Shown here piece after piece: positions 1 through 10,100 of a DNA stretch of 64,000 nucleotides. The position numbers and the translations under genes are program-made. Origin of the DNA: CAXBDP01 sp963974465 (lineage in GTDB: Bacteria; Bacteroidota; Bacteroidia; Cytophagales; Cyclobacteriaceae). Each line of letters begins with the position of its first letter. The stretch's first letter is position 1. Below the pieces are notes generated by a model. That model was not told the origin of the DNA. It was given only the letters and a program-made list of their open reading frames with translations, and made no database searches. The DNA lies in NCBI GenBank assembly GCA_049340005.1, contig JBMPIY010000006.1; one strand, 5' to 3'.

Positions 1-2
1 TA

Positions 3-1034
3 ATGTCAACGCAAAGAAACGATGGTCGTGGAGATAGAGATCTTTGGGTGAGTTTTTTACAAGAGAACGGTAATTTTTCAAGACCACTTAATTTAGGTGG
101 AAATATCAATACTGCTTGTGAAGAAGCATCTCCATATTTGGCTCCAGATTTTAAAACATTATACTTCTCGTCTTGTGGGCATGCCGGTTATGGTGGAATG
201 GATATCTACATGACAAAGAGATTGGATGACTCTTGGACAAATTGGTCCACTCCTGTAAACCTAGGTCCATTGGTAAATGGTGCAGAAGATGAAATGCATT
301 TTAATTCAACTCCTGATGGAAAAGAATTTTACTTCTCTCGCGGTGATAAAAATGGTGACATGGACATCCTAAGAGCAACTACTCCATTATTCAGGGATCC
401 TCCACATGAGGTTCGAATCATTGGTAAGGTTTACGACAATGAGAATAAGAACCCTTTGAATGGTAGAATTGCTTATTACGATCAAGACAATAATTTGAAA
501 GGCCATGCAATCACTAATGCGTCTGGATATTATGAAATATACCTTGATGCTCAGTCAACTTACACTTACAAAATGGAAGTAGATTGCTACGAGAATTTCT
601 CAGCAAATCTTGATTTAAATATTCCAGTGGATTCTACTTTGGCGCTTGTTGACTTGTATTTGGAACCAATTTATTTGGAAAGCTCTCAAGATTTAGCAGT
701 ATTTTTCAACTTAGGCTCTGCTGATTTGAAAATGGATGAGTCTAGCCAGCAATTAGATTTACTCTTTAATTTCCTTCGTTCGAACCCTGGTGTTTCTGTG
801 GAAATTGAAGGCCATACTTGTACCATTGGAGGAGAAGAGTTGAACAACAAACTATCGATGGATAGAGCAAATGCTGTACGACAAGAAATGATTGAGCGTG
901 GTATTGATGGATTTAGAGTAAATGCTCAAGGATTTGGCTATACTCAGCCAAGAGCGAGCAATGATACTGAGGAAGGTCGTGAACAAAACCGTAGAGTGGA
1001 ATTCACTATCAAGCAGAACACTAAGTGTAATTAG
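3..1034 (+). CDS. OmpA-family envelope protein with PD40 repeats, 3' part only
   Basis: The reading frame is open to the left edge, so this is probably the C-terminal part of a longer protein; whether the ATG at base 3 is a real start cannot be told. Residues 1-130 hold beta-propeller (PD40/WD40-like) repeats with the FYFSRGDKNGDMDI type of motif. Residues 135-215 look like a carboxypeptidase-regulatory-like beta-sandwich. Residues 225-337 are an OmpA peptidoglycan-binding domain, with EIEGHT, a LSMDRANAVRQEM helix and the closing NRRVEF motif. Bacteroidota proteins of this make-up sit in the outer membrane or periplasm and grip peptidoglycan, and some belong to the T9SS or gliding machinery (PorE-like). 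Which of these it is cannot be decided from the fragment. A strong terminator follows 23 bases after the stop. Confidence 0.85.
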   Translation: MSTQRNDGRGDRDLWVSFLQENGNFSRPLNLGGNINTACEEASPYLAPDFKTLYFSSCGHAGYGGMDIYMTKRLDDSWTNWSTPVNLGPLVNGAEDEMHFNSTPDGKEFYFSRGDKNGDMDILRATTPLFRDPPHEVRIIGKVYDNENKNPLNGRIAYYDQDNNLKGHAITNASGYYEIYLDAQSTYTYKMEVDCYENFSANLDLNIPVDSTLALVDLYLEPIYLESSQDLAVFFNLGSADLKMDESSQQLDLLFNFLRSNPGVSVEIEGHTCTIGGEELNNKLSMDRANAVRQEMIERGIDGFRVNAQGFGYTQPRASNDTEEGREQNRRVEFTIKQNTKCN

Positions 1035-1056
1035 AATTAAAAAATTATTTTATTTC

Positions 1057-1081
1057 AAAAGCCGCTCATTGAGCGGCTTTT
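1057..1081 (+). terminator. Rho-independent terminator after the OmpA-family gene
   Basis: An 11-bp perfect stem (AAAAGCCGCTC with its complement) closes a 3-base loop and runs into a T-rich stretch. It lies 23 bases after the OmpA-family stop codon. Confidence 0.85.
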
Positions 1082-1286
1082 GTGTTTTAATGAGGTCTGT
1101 GATTCTCACAAATTGATCAACCTCCTGCTTTTTATGTTTTTGTATTGATCATTAGCATCCTCTTCAAATTGTCAAAAGCTTCTGCAAAGAAAAAATCTCT
1201 ACAAAGCAATTAATTGACTATTAAGCCTTTCAATTTTCTTTGTCTTAGGTAAAAAATGATTTATCTTTCTAAGACAGCATAGAGAA

Positions 1287-2726
1287 ATGATGAATTCAGA
1301 CACTATAATAGACGGGCAAATTGAGAAAATCCAGAATGTCTTTCGTCTTCAACAAAAACAAGCAAAACTGACTGGGCTCGAAACGTATTCTGAGCGGGTG
1401 GAGAAATTGAAAAAGCTTGAAAAATGGATTAAAGAGAATCGAGAAAAGATTAAGGATGCTATTTTCAAAGATTTTAGCAAGCCGCCTGAAGAAGTTGATA
1501 TGACTGAAATTTTTGCTGTGTTGTCAGATATCAACTATAATGTCAAGCACCTCAAAAAGTGGATGAAGCCACAAAAGGTACATACGCCATTGACGCTTTT
1601 GGGCACAAGTTCATACTTGCAACATGAAGCAAAAGGAGTTTGTTTAATTATAGCTCCTTGGAATTACCCTTTCCAATTGGTAGTAAGCCCGCTTATTTCT
1701 GCAATTGCGGCAGGTAATACGGCTATATTGAAACCTTCAGAAATAACACCCAACACTTCTAAACTGATTGTGGAGATGTGCAGCGATGTGTTTGATCCTT
1801 CGGAAGTAGTTGCATTCGAAGGAGCTGTTGAAGTCTCCAAAGCCTTGCTTGAATTGCCTTTTGATCATATTTTCTTTACAGGAAGTCCGGCAGTCGGAAA
1901 AATTGTAATGGCTGCTGCTGCTAAAAATCTAACGTCTGTTACATTAGAGTTGGGAGGTAAATCACCAACGATTATTGATGAAACAGCCAATTTGGAAGAT
2001 GCTGCGGAGAAGATTGTTTATGGCAAATTTGTGAATAATGGACAAACTTGCATCGCTCCAGATTACTTACTCGTGCATCAAAAAGTTGAGTTTGGACTAA
2101 TTGATGAGATTCGAAAGGTTATAAACAAGATGTTCGACCATGATGGAAAAGGTATTGATAACTCACCAAATTATGCGCGGATTGTAAACGAGAAGCACTA
2201 TTTCCGATTGGTAGAATTGATAGATAATGCAGCATCCAGTGGAGCAGAAATCCCAATTGGAGGAAAGTATAAATCAAATGAGCGATTTATTTCGCCTACC
2301 ATTATTCGAAATATTCCTAAAGACTCAGCGCTATTGGATGAGGAAATCTTCGGTCCAATATTGCCAATTGTCACTTTCACAGATTCTCAGGAATGTGTTG
2401 ATTTTATTAATGATAGACCCAAACCACTTGCTCAGTACATTTTCTCCAAATCATCAGAAAATCAGAAATTTATCCTGAATAATACAAGTGCGGGAGGAGT
2501 GTGCATCAATGATTGTTTGATCCACTTTATGAATCATGAACTGCCATTTGGTGGTGTAAATAATAGTGGGATTGGGAAATCTCATGGCTTGTTTGGTTTT
2601 AAAGAGTTTTCCAACGAGAAGGGAATTTTAAAGCAGAGAATTGGCCGTACAGCTGTTAAGCCACTCTATCCACCATACAGCTCAACCTCCCGCAAAATGA
2701 TTGATTTCCTAATGAAATATTTTTAG
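1287..2726 (+). CDS. Aldehyde dehydrogenase (ALDH3-like)
   Basis: NAD(P)-dependent oxidation of aldehydes to carboxylic acids. The 479-residue length and the short N-terminus fit the ALDH3/fatty-aldehyde-dehydrogenase branch. Visible motifs: PWNYPFQL near residue 125, FFTGSPAVGK at about 195, the general base Glu221 in LELGGK, and the nucleophile Cys255 in NNGQTCIAPD. Two ATGs stand side by side at 1287 and 1290; either may be used. The stop is 3 bases before the start of a GMC oxidoreductase, so the two genes almost certainly form one operon. A two-step route from long-chain alcohol to aldehyde to acid is the obvious reading, but the substrate is inferred from the pairing only. One GCGGGAGG-type octamer (reverse strand) lies near the 3' end at 2686. 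Confidence 0.93.
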   Translation: MMNSDTIIDGQIEKIQNVFRLQQKQAKLTGLETYSERVEKLKKLEKWIKENREKIKDAIFKDFSKPPEEVDMTEIFAVLSDINYNVKHLKKWMKPQKVHTPLTLLGTSSYLQHEAKGVCLIIAPWNYPFQLVVSPLISAIAAGNTAILKPSEITPNTSKLIVEMCSDVFDPSEVVAFEGAVEVSKALLELPFDHIFFTGSPAVGKIVMAAAAKNLTSVTLELGGKSPTIIDETANLEDAAEKIVYGKFVNNGQTCIAPDYLLVHQKVEFGLIDEIRKVINKMFDHDGKGIDNSPNYARIVNEKHYFRLVELIDNAASSGAEIPIGGKYKSNERFISPTIIRNIPKDSALLDEEIFGPILPIVTFTDSQECVDFINDRPKPLAQYIFSKSSENQKFILNNTSAGGVCINDCLIHFMNHELPFGGVNNSGIGKSHGLFGFKEFSNEKGILKQRIGRTAVKPLYPPYSSTSRKMIDFLMKYF

Positions 2727-2729
2727 TCA

Positions 2730-4706
2730 ATGATTGTTTGGAAACCTTGGCAGGAAGCTTTACTTAAAGAGATTGCAAACACTTTTGTGCCTGCTATAAA
2801 AGATAAAGAAGGAGCATTTTGGCAATTCGAAGGTGGAACTATAGCCACTGCTGATTGGGTAGCCATACTTATAAGTAAGCAGTTAAAGGCCGATCAAAAT
2901 GAATTTTTTCAGTTACTTAAATTGATGAAAAGTCCACTTCTTGGACTGACTTGGAAAGGAGGTTTCAAGAATTTTATTTCATTATCCTCTGATGAAAGAG
3001 AGCAATTATTTATAAGCTGGGCCAATAGTAAGCAGGGTAAATTGCGTAAAGGATTTACTTCACTTAAAAAGATTTTCACATTTCTATCCTATGGTCTAAG
3101 TAATGAAAATGGTCATCCAGCTTGGGAAATAATTGGTTTTCCAGGTCCAATCTCAAACCCTAATCCTGTACCTAAACCAATATCACTGTACCTCCCGCCA
3201 AACGATGACACCATCATAACTCAAGTACTTGTAATAGGAAGTGGAGCAGGTGGAGGAGTGATAGCAGGCGAGTTAAGTAAAGCGGGTTTGGAAGTATTGG
3301 TGGTTGAAAAAGGAAGCTATTTCAACGAAGCAGATTTTAGCCAACGAGAAGTCGAAATGGTAAGTAAGCTGTATGAGCAATCTGGCGCATTGAATTCTCG
3401 AGATGGAGCAGTCACAGCACTTGCTGGCAGCTGCTTGGGTGGTGGAACAACTGTAAACTGGGCAGGCTCATTTCAAACACCGGATTATATCCGACAGGAA
3501 TGGACTGAGATTCATGGAAATTCTTTTTTTACAGAACATTCATTTCAAAATAGCCTTGATGAAGTTTCTCAAAGAATTGGTGTGCGCTCCGATTATATTT
3601 TTCACAATCCACAAAATGAAGCATTGTATGAAGCTTCAAAATCCTTAGGTCATAAAATTAGGACGATACCCATCAACCAGAAATTTCCAAAGAAGGAGGA
3701 AATGTTCAGGCTAGGTTTTGGAAGTTTGGGAGATCAATACGGTGATAAGCAGAGTACATTGAAGACATATTTGAATGATGCTTATGATAATGGAGCTAGG
3801 ATAATGGCGGATACCGAAATTCAGAAGTTGACAATTGAATTAGGTAAAATAAAGGGAGCAGAAGGAGTTTATACAGATAAGGACGGCTGCAAAAAGAGTA
3901 TAAAAATTATAGCGGATAGAGTATTTGTATGTGCTGGGGCTATTCATACACCCGCTTTGCTTATTCGAAGTGGGCTCACTCATTTACAAATTGGTCGAAA
4001 TCTCCATCTTCATCCAACTGTTGCTGTTGCGGCTTATTACAGGCAGGAAATGAATTCGTGGTACGGCCCAATGATGAGTGCCGTAAACGATGAGTTTACA
4101 AGAATTTCTGGTAATTATGGTTTCAAACTGGAAACTCCACCCACCCAATTGGGACAATTTGCAATGTCTATTCCATGGACGTCTGGCTATGAGCACAAAC
4201 GGATGATGTTGAAGGCCAAAAATATTGGAACTTTCATTGTACTGTCACGGGATAAATTTGCTGGCAAAATTGCTGTGGATGTACATGGGAAACCTAGCAT
4301 TGTTTACAATCTAAAAGAATTTGACCTAAATCATTTGCAAAAAGGAATGATTGAAGCAACAAGGCTTCATTTAACTGCCGGTGCGGAGGAAGTGTATTTT
4401 CCACATAATAGTATGAGGACTTTCCTTAAAGAACAAGGCATAAAGCAACTTGATAATTTTGGTAGAGAAATGAATAGTTGGGGATGGCGACCAAACCAAT
4501 ATATGCTATTTACGGCACATCAGATGGGAACTTGCCGAATGGGAGCAGATGATAAAAAGCATCCACTCAAACCCAACGGAGAACTGCGGGAGGTTAAAAA
4601 TTTGTATGTTGCAGATGCGAGTGCATTCCCTTCAGCAAGTGGAGCAAATCCGATGCTCACTATTATGGGCATTGCGCACCATATAGCCAAAGAGCTAGTC
4701 GGATAG
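2730..4706 (+). CDS. GMC oxidoreductase, long-chain alcohol oxidase type
   Basis: FAD-dependent oxidase or dehydrogenase of the glucose-methanol-choline family. About 150 N-terminal residues precede the FAD domain, an arrangement known from plant and yeast long-chain fatty alcohol oxidases. The dinucleotide-binding motif G-S-G-A-G-G is at residues 170-175. The GMC signature GGGTTVNWAG follows near residue 236, and the C-terminal catalytic region has His597 in HQMGTCRMG and then NPMLTIMG. No signal peptide or obvious membrane segment is seen. It sits 3 bases after the aldehyde dehydrogenase stop. Its own stop is one base from the stop of the convergent photolyase gene, leaving no room for a separate terminator. 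Family is certain, substrate inferred. Confidence 0.92.
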   Translation: MIVWKPWQEALLKEIANTFVPAIKDKEGAFWQFEGGTIATADWVAILISKQLKADQNEFFQLLKLMKSPLLGLTWKGGFKNFISLSSDEREQLFISWANSKQGKLRKGFTSLKKIFTFLSYGLSNENGHPAWEIIGFPGPISNPNPVPKPISLYLPPNDDTIITQVLVIGSGAGGGVIAGELSKAGLEVLVVEKGSYFNEADFSQREVEMVSKLYEQSGALNSRDGAVTALAGSCLGGGTTVNWAGSFQTPDYIRQEWTEIHGNSFFTEHSFQNSLDEVSQRIGVRSDYIFHNPQNEALYEASKSLGHKIRTIPINQKFPKKEEMFRLGFGSLGDQYGDKQSTLKTYLNDAYDNGARIMADTEIQKLTIELGKIKGAEGVYTDKDGCKKSIKIIADRVFVCAGAIHTPALLIRSGLTHLQIGRNLHLHPTVAVAAYYRQEMNSWYGPMMSAVNDEFTRISGNYGFKLETPPTQLGQFAMSIPWTSGYEHKRMMLKAKNIGTFIVLSRDKFAGKIAVDVHGKPSIVYNLKEFDLNHLQKGMIEATRLHLTAGAEEVYFPHNSMRTFLKEQGIKQLDNFGREMNSWGWRPNQYMLFTAHQMGTCRMGADDKKHPLKPNGELREVKNLYVADASAFPSASGANPMLTIMGIAHHIAKELVG

Positions 4707-4707
4707 A

Positions 4708-6246
4708 TTATAAAGAATCGAGATTTTCTAAATATTTTTCTGCTTGAGTAAACAGAGCTGTTTTGTTGGAATACTTCATCTTGTCCAGTGTATTATATAC
4801 AAAGCCAATGCGAGGGTTTTTCTCTAGTTTATTTCTATTTACATGGTAAAAATTCCAATAAAGACTGTTGAATGGGCAAGCCTTTTCACCCTCCCGCTTG
4901 GTTTTACTGTAATGGCAAGCTTTGCAGTAATTACTCATTTTGTCTAGATAATTACTCGTGGAGACATAGGGCTTGGTTCCAACCAGACCACCATCAGCAA
5001 ACTGACTCATACCTCGAGTATTGGTGATCTCAACCCATTCAATTGCATCGATATATATTCCCAAATACCATAAATCAAGTTCTGAAGGGTCAATTCCTGC
5101 AAGTAAAGCAAAATTCCCGGTTACCATTAATCTTTGGATGTGATGGGCGTAAGCATTTTCCAACGAGCCGTTTATGGTTTTGGATAAGCAATTCATTTTG
5201 GTGTTTCCGTCCCAAAACCACGATGGAAGTTTTCGCGAATGCTGGAAATAATTCATTTTAGCATAATCAGGCATTTTGGCCCAATACATACCACGCATAT
5301 ATTCTCGCCAACCTACAATCTGCCTGATGAAACCCTCCACCTGAGAAATAGAAATAGTATCTTGATTTTCTCTCCAATACGCTATCGTTTCTCTTACCAC
5401 CTCCAGTGGACTGAGCATTTTTACATTGATTGAAAAGGAAAGTCGAGAGTGATTGAGATAGGTGGATCGGGTGTCCATCATATCCTGATAGGTGCCAAAT
5501 TCCTGAAGGTGATTCTTAAGAAAATAATCAAGTAGTTGAAGCGATTCTTTACGACTTGTAGGCCAAGGAAAATGCTTCTCATCAATATTACCAATACTTG
5601 CAATTTTCTCCTTTTTGAGCATTGCAACGATATCACTCACATCTTTGTCAAACAATAGCGGTTCTGGTGCTTGGAAATCCTCCGTCCAGCCGTGTCTGTT
5701 ATCATGGTCGAAATTCCATTTTCCTCCTTCAGGCCCTTCGTTGACCATTAGTAGATCATATTTTTTGCGCATACTGCGATAAAAACTCTCCATCAAGTAG
5801 GTCTTCTTGCCTTTGAAGAAATTGGACAATTCATCACGTGAAGTCAAAAAGTGCTCAGAATCTGCTGCCGTAATAGGAATTGAAAGTTGATCCGCTAGTT
5901 TGCTTAGTTCTTGATCTAATCGATACTCATCAGGCAATTGATATTCGAATTTGTTGAAATCCTTTTGCTCCGCAATCCATTTCGCATTAGATGAAATACT
6001 TTTCTTATTATTTGGGTCATCCAATTTCACATAAATGACTTGATGACCATTTTCATTAAGTTGCGTTGCAAAAGCCCTCATAGACGAGAAAAATGCTACA
6101 ACTTTCTGAATATGGTGGCTTACATACTCACTTTCGGAATGTGCTTCGATCATCAAATAAGTAACATCTTCTGATTGCTCAGCAAACCATGAATGTTGGC
6201 TATTGAGTTGGTCGCCGAGGATGAGTCGTAGAGTTTTATTTGCCAT
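4708..6246 (-). CDS. Iron-sulfur photolyase/cryptochrome (FeS-BCP, PhrB type)
   Basis: Light-dependent DNA repair enzyme of the FeS-BCP group, whose members studied in Agrobacterium (PhrB) repair (6-4) photoproducts. The 512-residue protein opens with the Rossmann-like antenna domain (LILGDQLN). The helical FAD-binding domain has AYAHHIQRLMVTGNFALL at residues 365-382. Four cysteines at 353, 441, 444 and 457 (the middle two as CKAC) match the spacing of the [4Fe-4S] ligands I recall for PhrB (350, 438, 441, 454), shifted by three. The His-His pair at 368-369 matches the active-site histidines by the same offset. It lies 59 bases downstream of a TetR regulator on the same strand and is probably co-transcribed with it. 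Confidence 0.93.
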   Translation of the reverse strand: MANKTLRLILGDQLNSQHSWFAEQSEDVTYLMIEAHSESEYVSHHIQKVVAFFSSMRAFATQLNENGHQVIYVKLDDPNNKKSISSNAKWIAEQKDFNKFEYQLPDEYRLDQELSKLADQLSIPITAADSEHFLTSRDELSNFFKGKKTYLMESFYRSMRKKYDLLMVNEGPEGGKWNFDHDNRHGWTEDFQAPEPLLFDKDVSDIVAMLKKEKIASIGNIDEKHFPWPTSRKESLQLLDYFLKNHLQEFGTYQDMMDTRSTYLNHSRLSFSINVKMLSPLEVVRETIAYWRENQDTISISQVEGFIRQIVGWREYMRGMYWAKMPDYAKMNYFQHSRKLPSWFWDGNTKMNCLSKTINGSLENAYAHHIQRLMVTGNFALLAGIDPSELDLWYLGIYIDAIEWVEITNTRGMSQFADGGLVGTKPYVSTSNYLDKMSNYCKACHYSKTKREGEKACPFNSLYWNFYHVNRNKLEKNPRIGFVYNTLDKMKYSNKTALFTQAEKYLENLDSL

Positions 6247-6305
6247 TTGAATGTTTTAGCAATTAACTCTGCGATAGCTGCAAAGTTTGGAATTAGCTTA
6301 ATAAA

Positions 6306-6923
6306 TCAACTTCTGATACTACCTTCAACTACATCGAAAAATCCTTGAATCATTTGTTTCGGAGAAGTGCCGGTTTCTTTGGCAAGGATATTTCCTTTTA
6401 CCGAAATCAATTGAACCACGCCTGAAGCCATAGCCCAGAGCGATTTGGAAATTAAGCTTGGGTCAATATTGGGTTTAATACTTCCATCTTCTATGCCTTC
6501 CCTCAGGCATTTTTCAAGCAAATGCACAATATCCAGAACCATCAATGTGGCAATTTTTTGAAACTTCTCAGGGCTTTTGGGCTCAAAAAATGACATGAAT
6601 TTGTAATAATCAGGCTGTTCTTGTGCAAATGCAAAAAATGTAAGACCCATTGCTCGCACCTTCTGAAAGCCATTTTTGGCGCTCTCAATATCTTTCACAA
6701 AACGATTGAGCAAATGATTGTGGCCACGCTTTGCAATTTCTTTGAATAACTCATCTTTGCTGCGATAGTACACATAAAGCGTAGCCTTACTCATGCCTAC
6801 TTCATGTGCAATCTCGTCCATGGTAGTTTCTAACACGCCTCTTTCCATAAAAATAGATTCAGCCACGTCCAATATTTTCTTTGAGCGCTGGAGTTTATTT
6901 TTGGTTCTTTTAGAAATTTCCAT
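6306..6923 (-). CDS. TetR/AcrR family transcriptional regulator
   Basis: A 205-residue protein with an N-terminal TetR helix-turn-helix at residues 18-62: ILDVAESIFMERG, then TMDEIAHEVGMSKATLYVYY, then RSKDELF. The ligand-binding C-terminal half gives no hint of the effector. It is the first gene of a likely two-gene unit with the photolyase and is divergent from the AsmA gene. A 19-bp inverted repeat in the shared upstream region (7069-7087) is a candidate operator. That this regulator controls the photolyase or AsmA gene is inference from position. Confidence 0.9.
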   Translation of the reverse strand: MEISKRTKNKLQRSKKILDVAESIFMERGVLETTMDEIAHEVGMSKATLYVYYRSKDELFKEIAKRGHNHLLNRFVKDIESAKNGFQKVRAMGLTFFAFAQEQPDYYKFMSFFEPKSPEKFQKIATLMVLDIVHLLEKCLREGIEDGSIKPNIDPSLISKSLWAMASGVVQLISVKGNILAKETGTSPKQMIQGFFDVVEGSIRS

Positions 6924-7068
6924 GGTATTCGGTCATTAATCAAATTCTACCTTGAGCCTATAAAAAGCCATAAATTGAGTAAATTTAATTTTTAAAAATA
7001 GTGAAATTTATTTGCATAGATATTGCATGATAAGTTTAGTTTTTATTTCAAAGATAAAACCTTCCCAT

Positions 7069-7087
7069 ATGAACTAATATCGTTCAT
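7069..7087. promoter_or_regulatory. Inverted repeat, candidate TetR operator
   Basis: The sequence ATGAAC, a 7-base spacer, then GTTCAT forms a perfect 6-bp-arm inverted repeat in the 236-base divergent region between the TetR gene and the AsmA gene. It lies 73 bases before the AsmA start and 146 bases before the TetR start. TetR proteins bind such dyads of 15-20 bp, often in their own divergent promoters. The rest of the region is AT-rich with no other clear dyad. Assignment rests on geometry and position only. Confidence 0.35.
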
Positions 7088-7159
7088 TTTCAATAGAGAG
7101 TATAAGAACAATTATTAAATAGGAAATTTCTTGAACCATTTTTTCGTATTATATATATC

Positions 7160-10100
7160 ATGAAAAAACTTGCCATTATCATTACCTCGGTCATAGCCGT
7201 TATTTTTTTATTGCTCATTCTTATTCCAGTTTTATTCAAGGAGCAAATTTTTAATGAAGCAAAGGCACGAATGGAGCAAAACCTAGATGCTCAAGTAAAT
7301 CTGAATCTAGATCAAATTTCGATCAGTGGGTTACGTGCTTTCCCAAGTCTAAGTGTCGCTATTCGGGATTTAACTATTGTGGGTAAAGGTGAATTTGAAA
7401 AGGACACTTTGTATACAGCTAGTAATACGCTTATGCATTTGAATTTATGGAAAATTGTAGTTGACAAAGTTCCGGAGGTTAACCTAATCCGACTTGAGAA
7501 TCCTAGTATTTCGGTGAAAGTATTGGCGGGAGGAAAAGCCAATTATGATATATATCTGAGTGATGAAAGCGCCGAGACAGATGTTGCCCCAGATGAGACT
7601 TCCAATCCACTTGCACTCAAGAAATTTGAAGTGGTGAATGCTAAATTCCGATACGACGATCAAGATTTGAAATTTTCGACCTTCATCGACGGGCTTGATG
7701 CTACTGGGGATGGAGATTTTACTGCAGATATTTTCGATGTTCGTACAGAAGCATTAGCCAAAAAAGTGGATATGATGTACGATGGTGTTAGTTATTTATC
7801 CCAAAAGGAAATTGCCCTTGATGCCACTTTAGGGATCGATTTGCTTAAGAATTTATATCAATTCAAAGAAAATACGATTCGCATAAATCAATTTGTGTTT
7901 AGCACTGATGGTCAATTAGTGCTATTAGAAGAGGGTGTTGATTTCGATATGAGCTTTGCTACAGATCAGAATGAATTTAAAAATCTGCTTTCCTTAGTTC
8001 AGGGCATTTATAATGAAGGCTTCGAAGGACTTTCGGCTAATGGTACTTTCGATTTTGATGCGGCAGTCAAAGGTATATATGCCTATGATGATTCAAGAAT
8101 TCCAAGTTTCAATTTCGATTTAGCGATGGCGGATGGTAATTTCAAATATCCGGATTTACCATCTGCGGTTGAAAAAGTTAATTTGAAAGTTAGTGTTGTC
8201 AATACAGATGGAATCTTGGAGAATACTTCTGTTAATATTCCAAATTTCAGTGCGATGCTGGGAAATAACCCTGTAACCGGACGACTGAAAATTGCCAATC
8301 TCCGCGATTATGAAATGGATGGTCAGCTCAAGGCGGCACTTCCATTAGAGGAGTTGATGGATTTGTTTCCAATGGAGGGGTATGCTCTCGCAGGCGATTT
8401 AGATTTGGATGTGAAAGCCCAAGGAATTTATGACAGCACTCGCAATATAATTCCAACTATCGATGGCTTGTTCAAGCTCGCAAATGGAAGTATCAACACT
8501 CCAGACTTGCCAGCACCAATCGAACAGTTGAATTTCACAAGTACTATCCTCAATACCTCCCGCCGTTTGGCCGATACACGTGTGTCAATTGAGCCTTTTT
8601 CCTTCACTTTTCAAGGTGAGCCACTTGAAGGCAAACTTTTACTGACAAATCTGGAAGATTATACTTGGGATGCATTTATTAAGGGAAATATAGATTTAGA
8701 GCAAATGAGTGCATTTGCCGGCCTGAAAGAAGGGACTGTTCTCAAAGGAAAATTAAAAGGCGAGTTGAGTACCAAAGGCAAATACTCTGACCTAGAAAAT
8801 GAACGGTATAGTCAATTGCCTACATCTGGCAAAATGGATCTGAAAGCTTTTTCATATGTAGGAGAAGATTTCCCTGAAGGTATAACCATACCTACAGCTG
8901 AGCTTGTGTTCAATCCGACCCAACTAAGTTTGAATGACCTTGTAATGACAGCGGGAGGAAGCGACTTTCAAGGCTCAGGTTATCTCACCAATTACCTTTC
9001 CTATTTTCTAGGCGACGACAGTATTCTAAAAGGAAGGTTCACCACGCAATCCAATTATGTGAATTTGAATGAGTGGATGACAGCGGAAGATCCCAATGCT
9101 CCTGTTCAACCTGAAACCAATTTACAAGCGTTTATCATTCCTGAGAATATAGATATAGAGCTAGTAAGTGGAATCACTAAATTGGATTATGAGAAATTTA
9201 ATCTTAGGAATATCAAAGGTGTAATCAAGGTGAAAGATGGTGTAGCTCAAATGAATAATGTCGCATTCGAAATGCTTGATGGCAAATTTGCGCTTAATGG
9301 TTCTTATGATACTAAGGATAAAGTGCAGCCAGCTTTCGATTTCGATTTTGCTATTAATGATATGCCAATTAAGTCAGCATTTTTGAATTTGGAGACAGTA
9401 CAAGCTTTTGCACCAATTGCTAGGCACGCAGAGGGATTATTCAATACTTCATTTAAAATTAGTGGTCTTCTTGGCCAAGATTTGATGCCCGTTTTGACAA
9501 GTTTGGATGGAGAGGGATTGGTAAAATTGCTAAATGCTAATCTACAAGATGCGCCAATTGTAGATGCCATTTCTAAATTTGCAAAGACGAATCTTAAGAA
9601 TATGTCTTTCAAAGATTTGATTCTGAAAACGGAGTTCAAAGATGGTAAATTGAGTGTGCAACCTTTTAATGTAGCGTGGGGAGAATATAGCGGGGTGATT
9701 TCAGGGAGTACGGGTTTCGATGGTTCACTTGACTATGATATTTCATTGACGATTCCCGCCAATAAGTTTGGCACAACTGCTTCGGGGTTCTTGAGCAATA
9801 TGATTAATAGACCTGTTAATACAGCTAATGAAATTAAGCTTGAATTGGGCATGACAGGAACTTATTCACAGCCCAAAATCAGCATTGAAAATAGGCTAGA
9901 TCAAAGTGTTGCTAGTTTCTTAGGGATTGATACTGGAGGAAGAACTGCTGGTCAAATGATGACAGATACGCTTCAATCTGTAAAAGATTCGCTTACCATG
10001 GAATTGAAACAGAGGTCGGATAGTTTGAAGAAAGTTGTCCAAGATTCTTTGAAAAAGGAAGCTGATGCAGCAAAATCCAGAGCTTTAAGAGGATTAGGCA

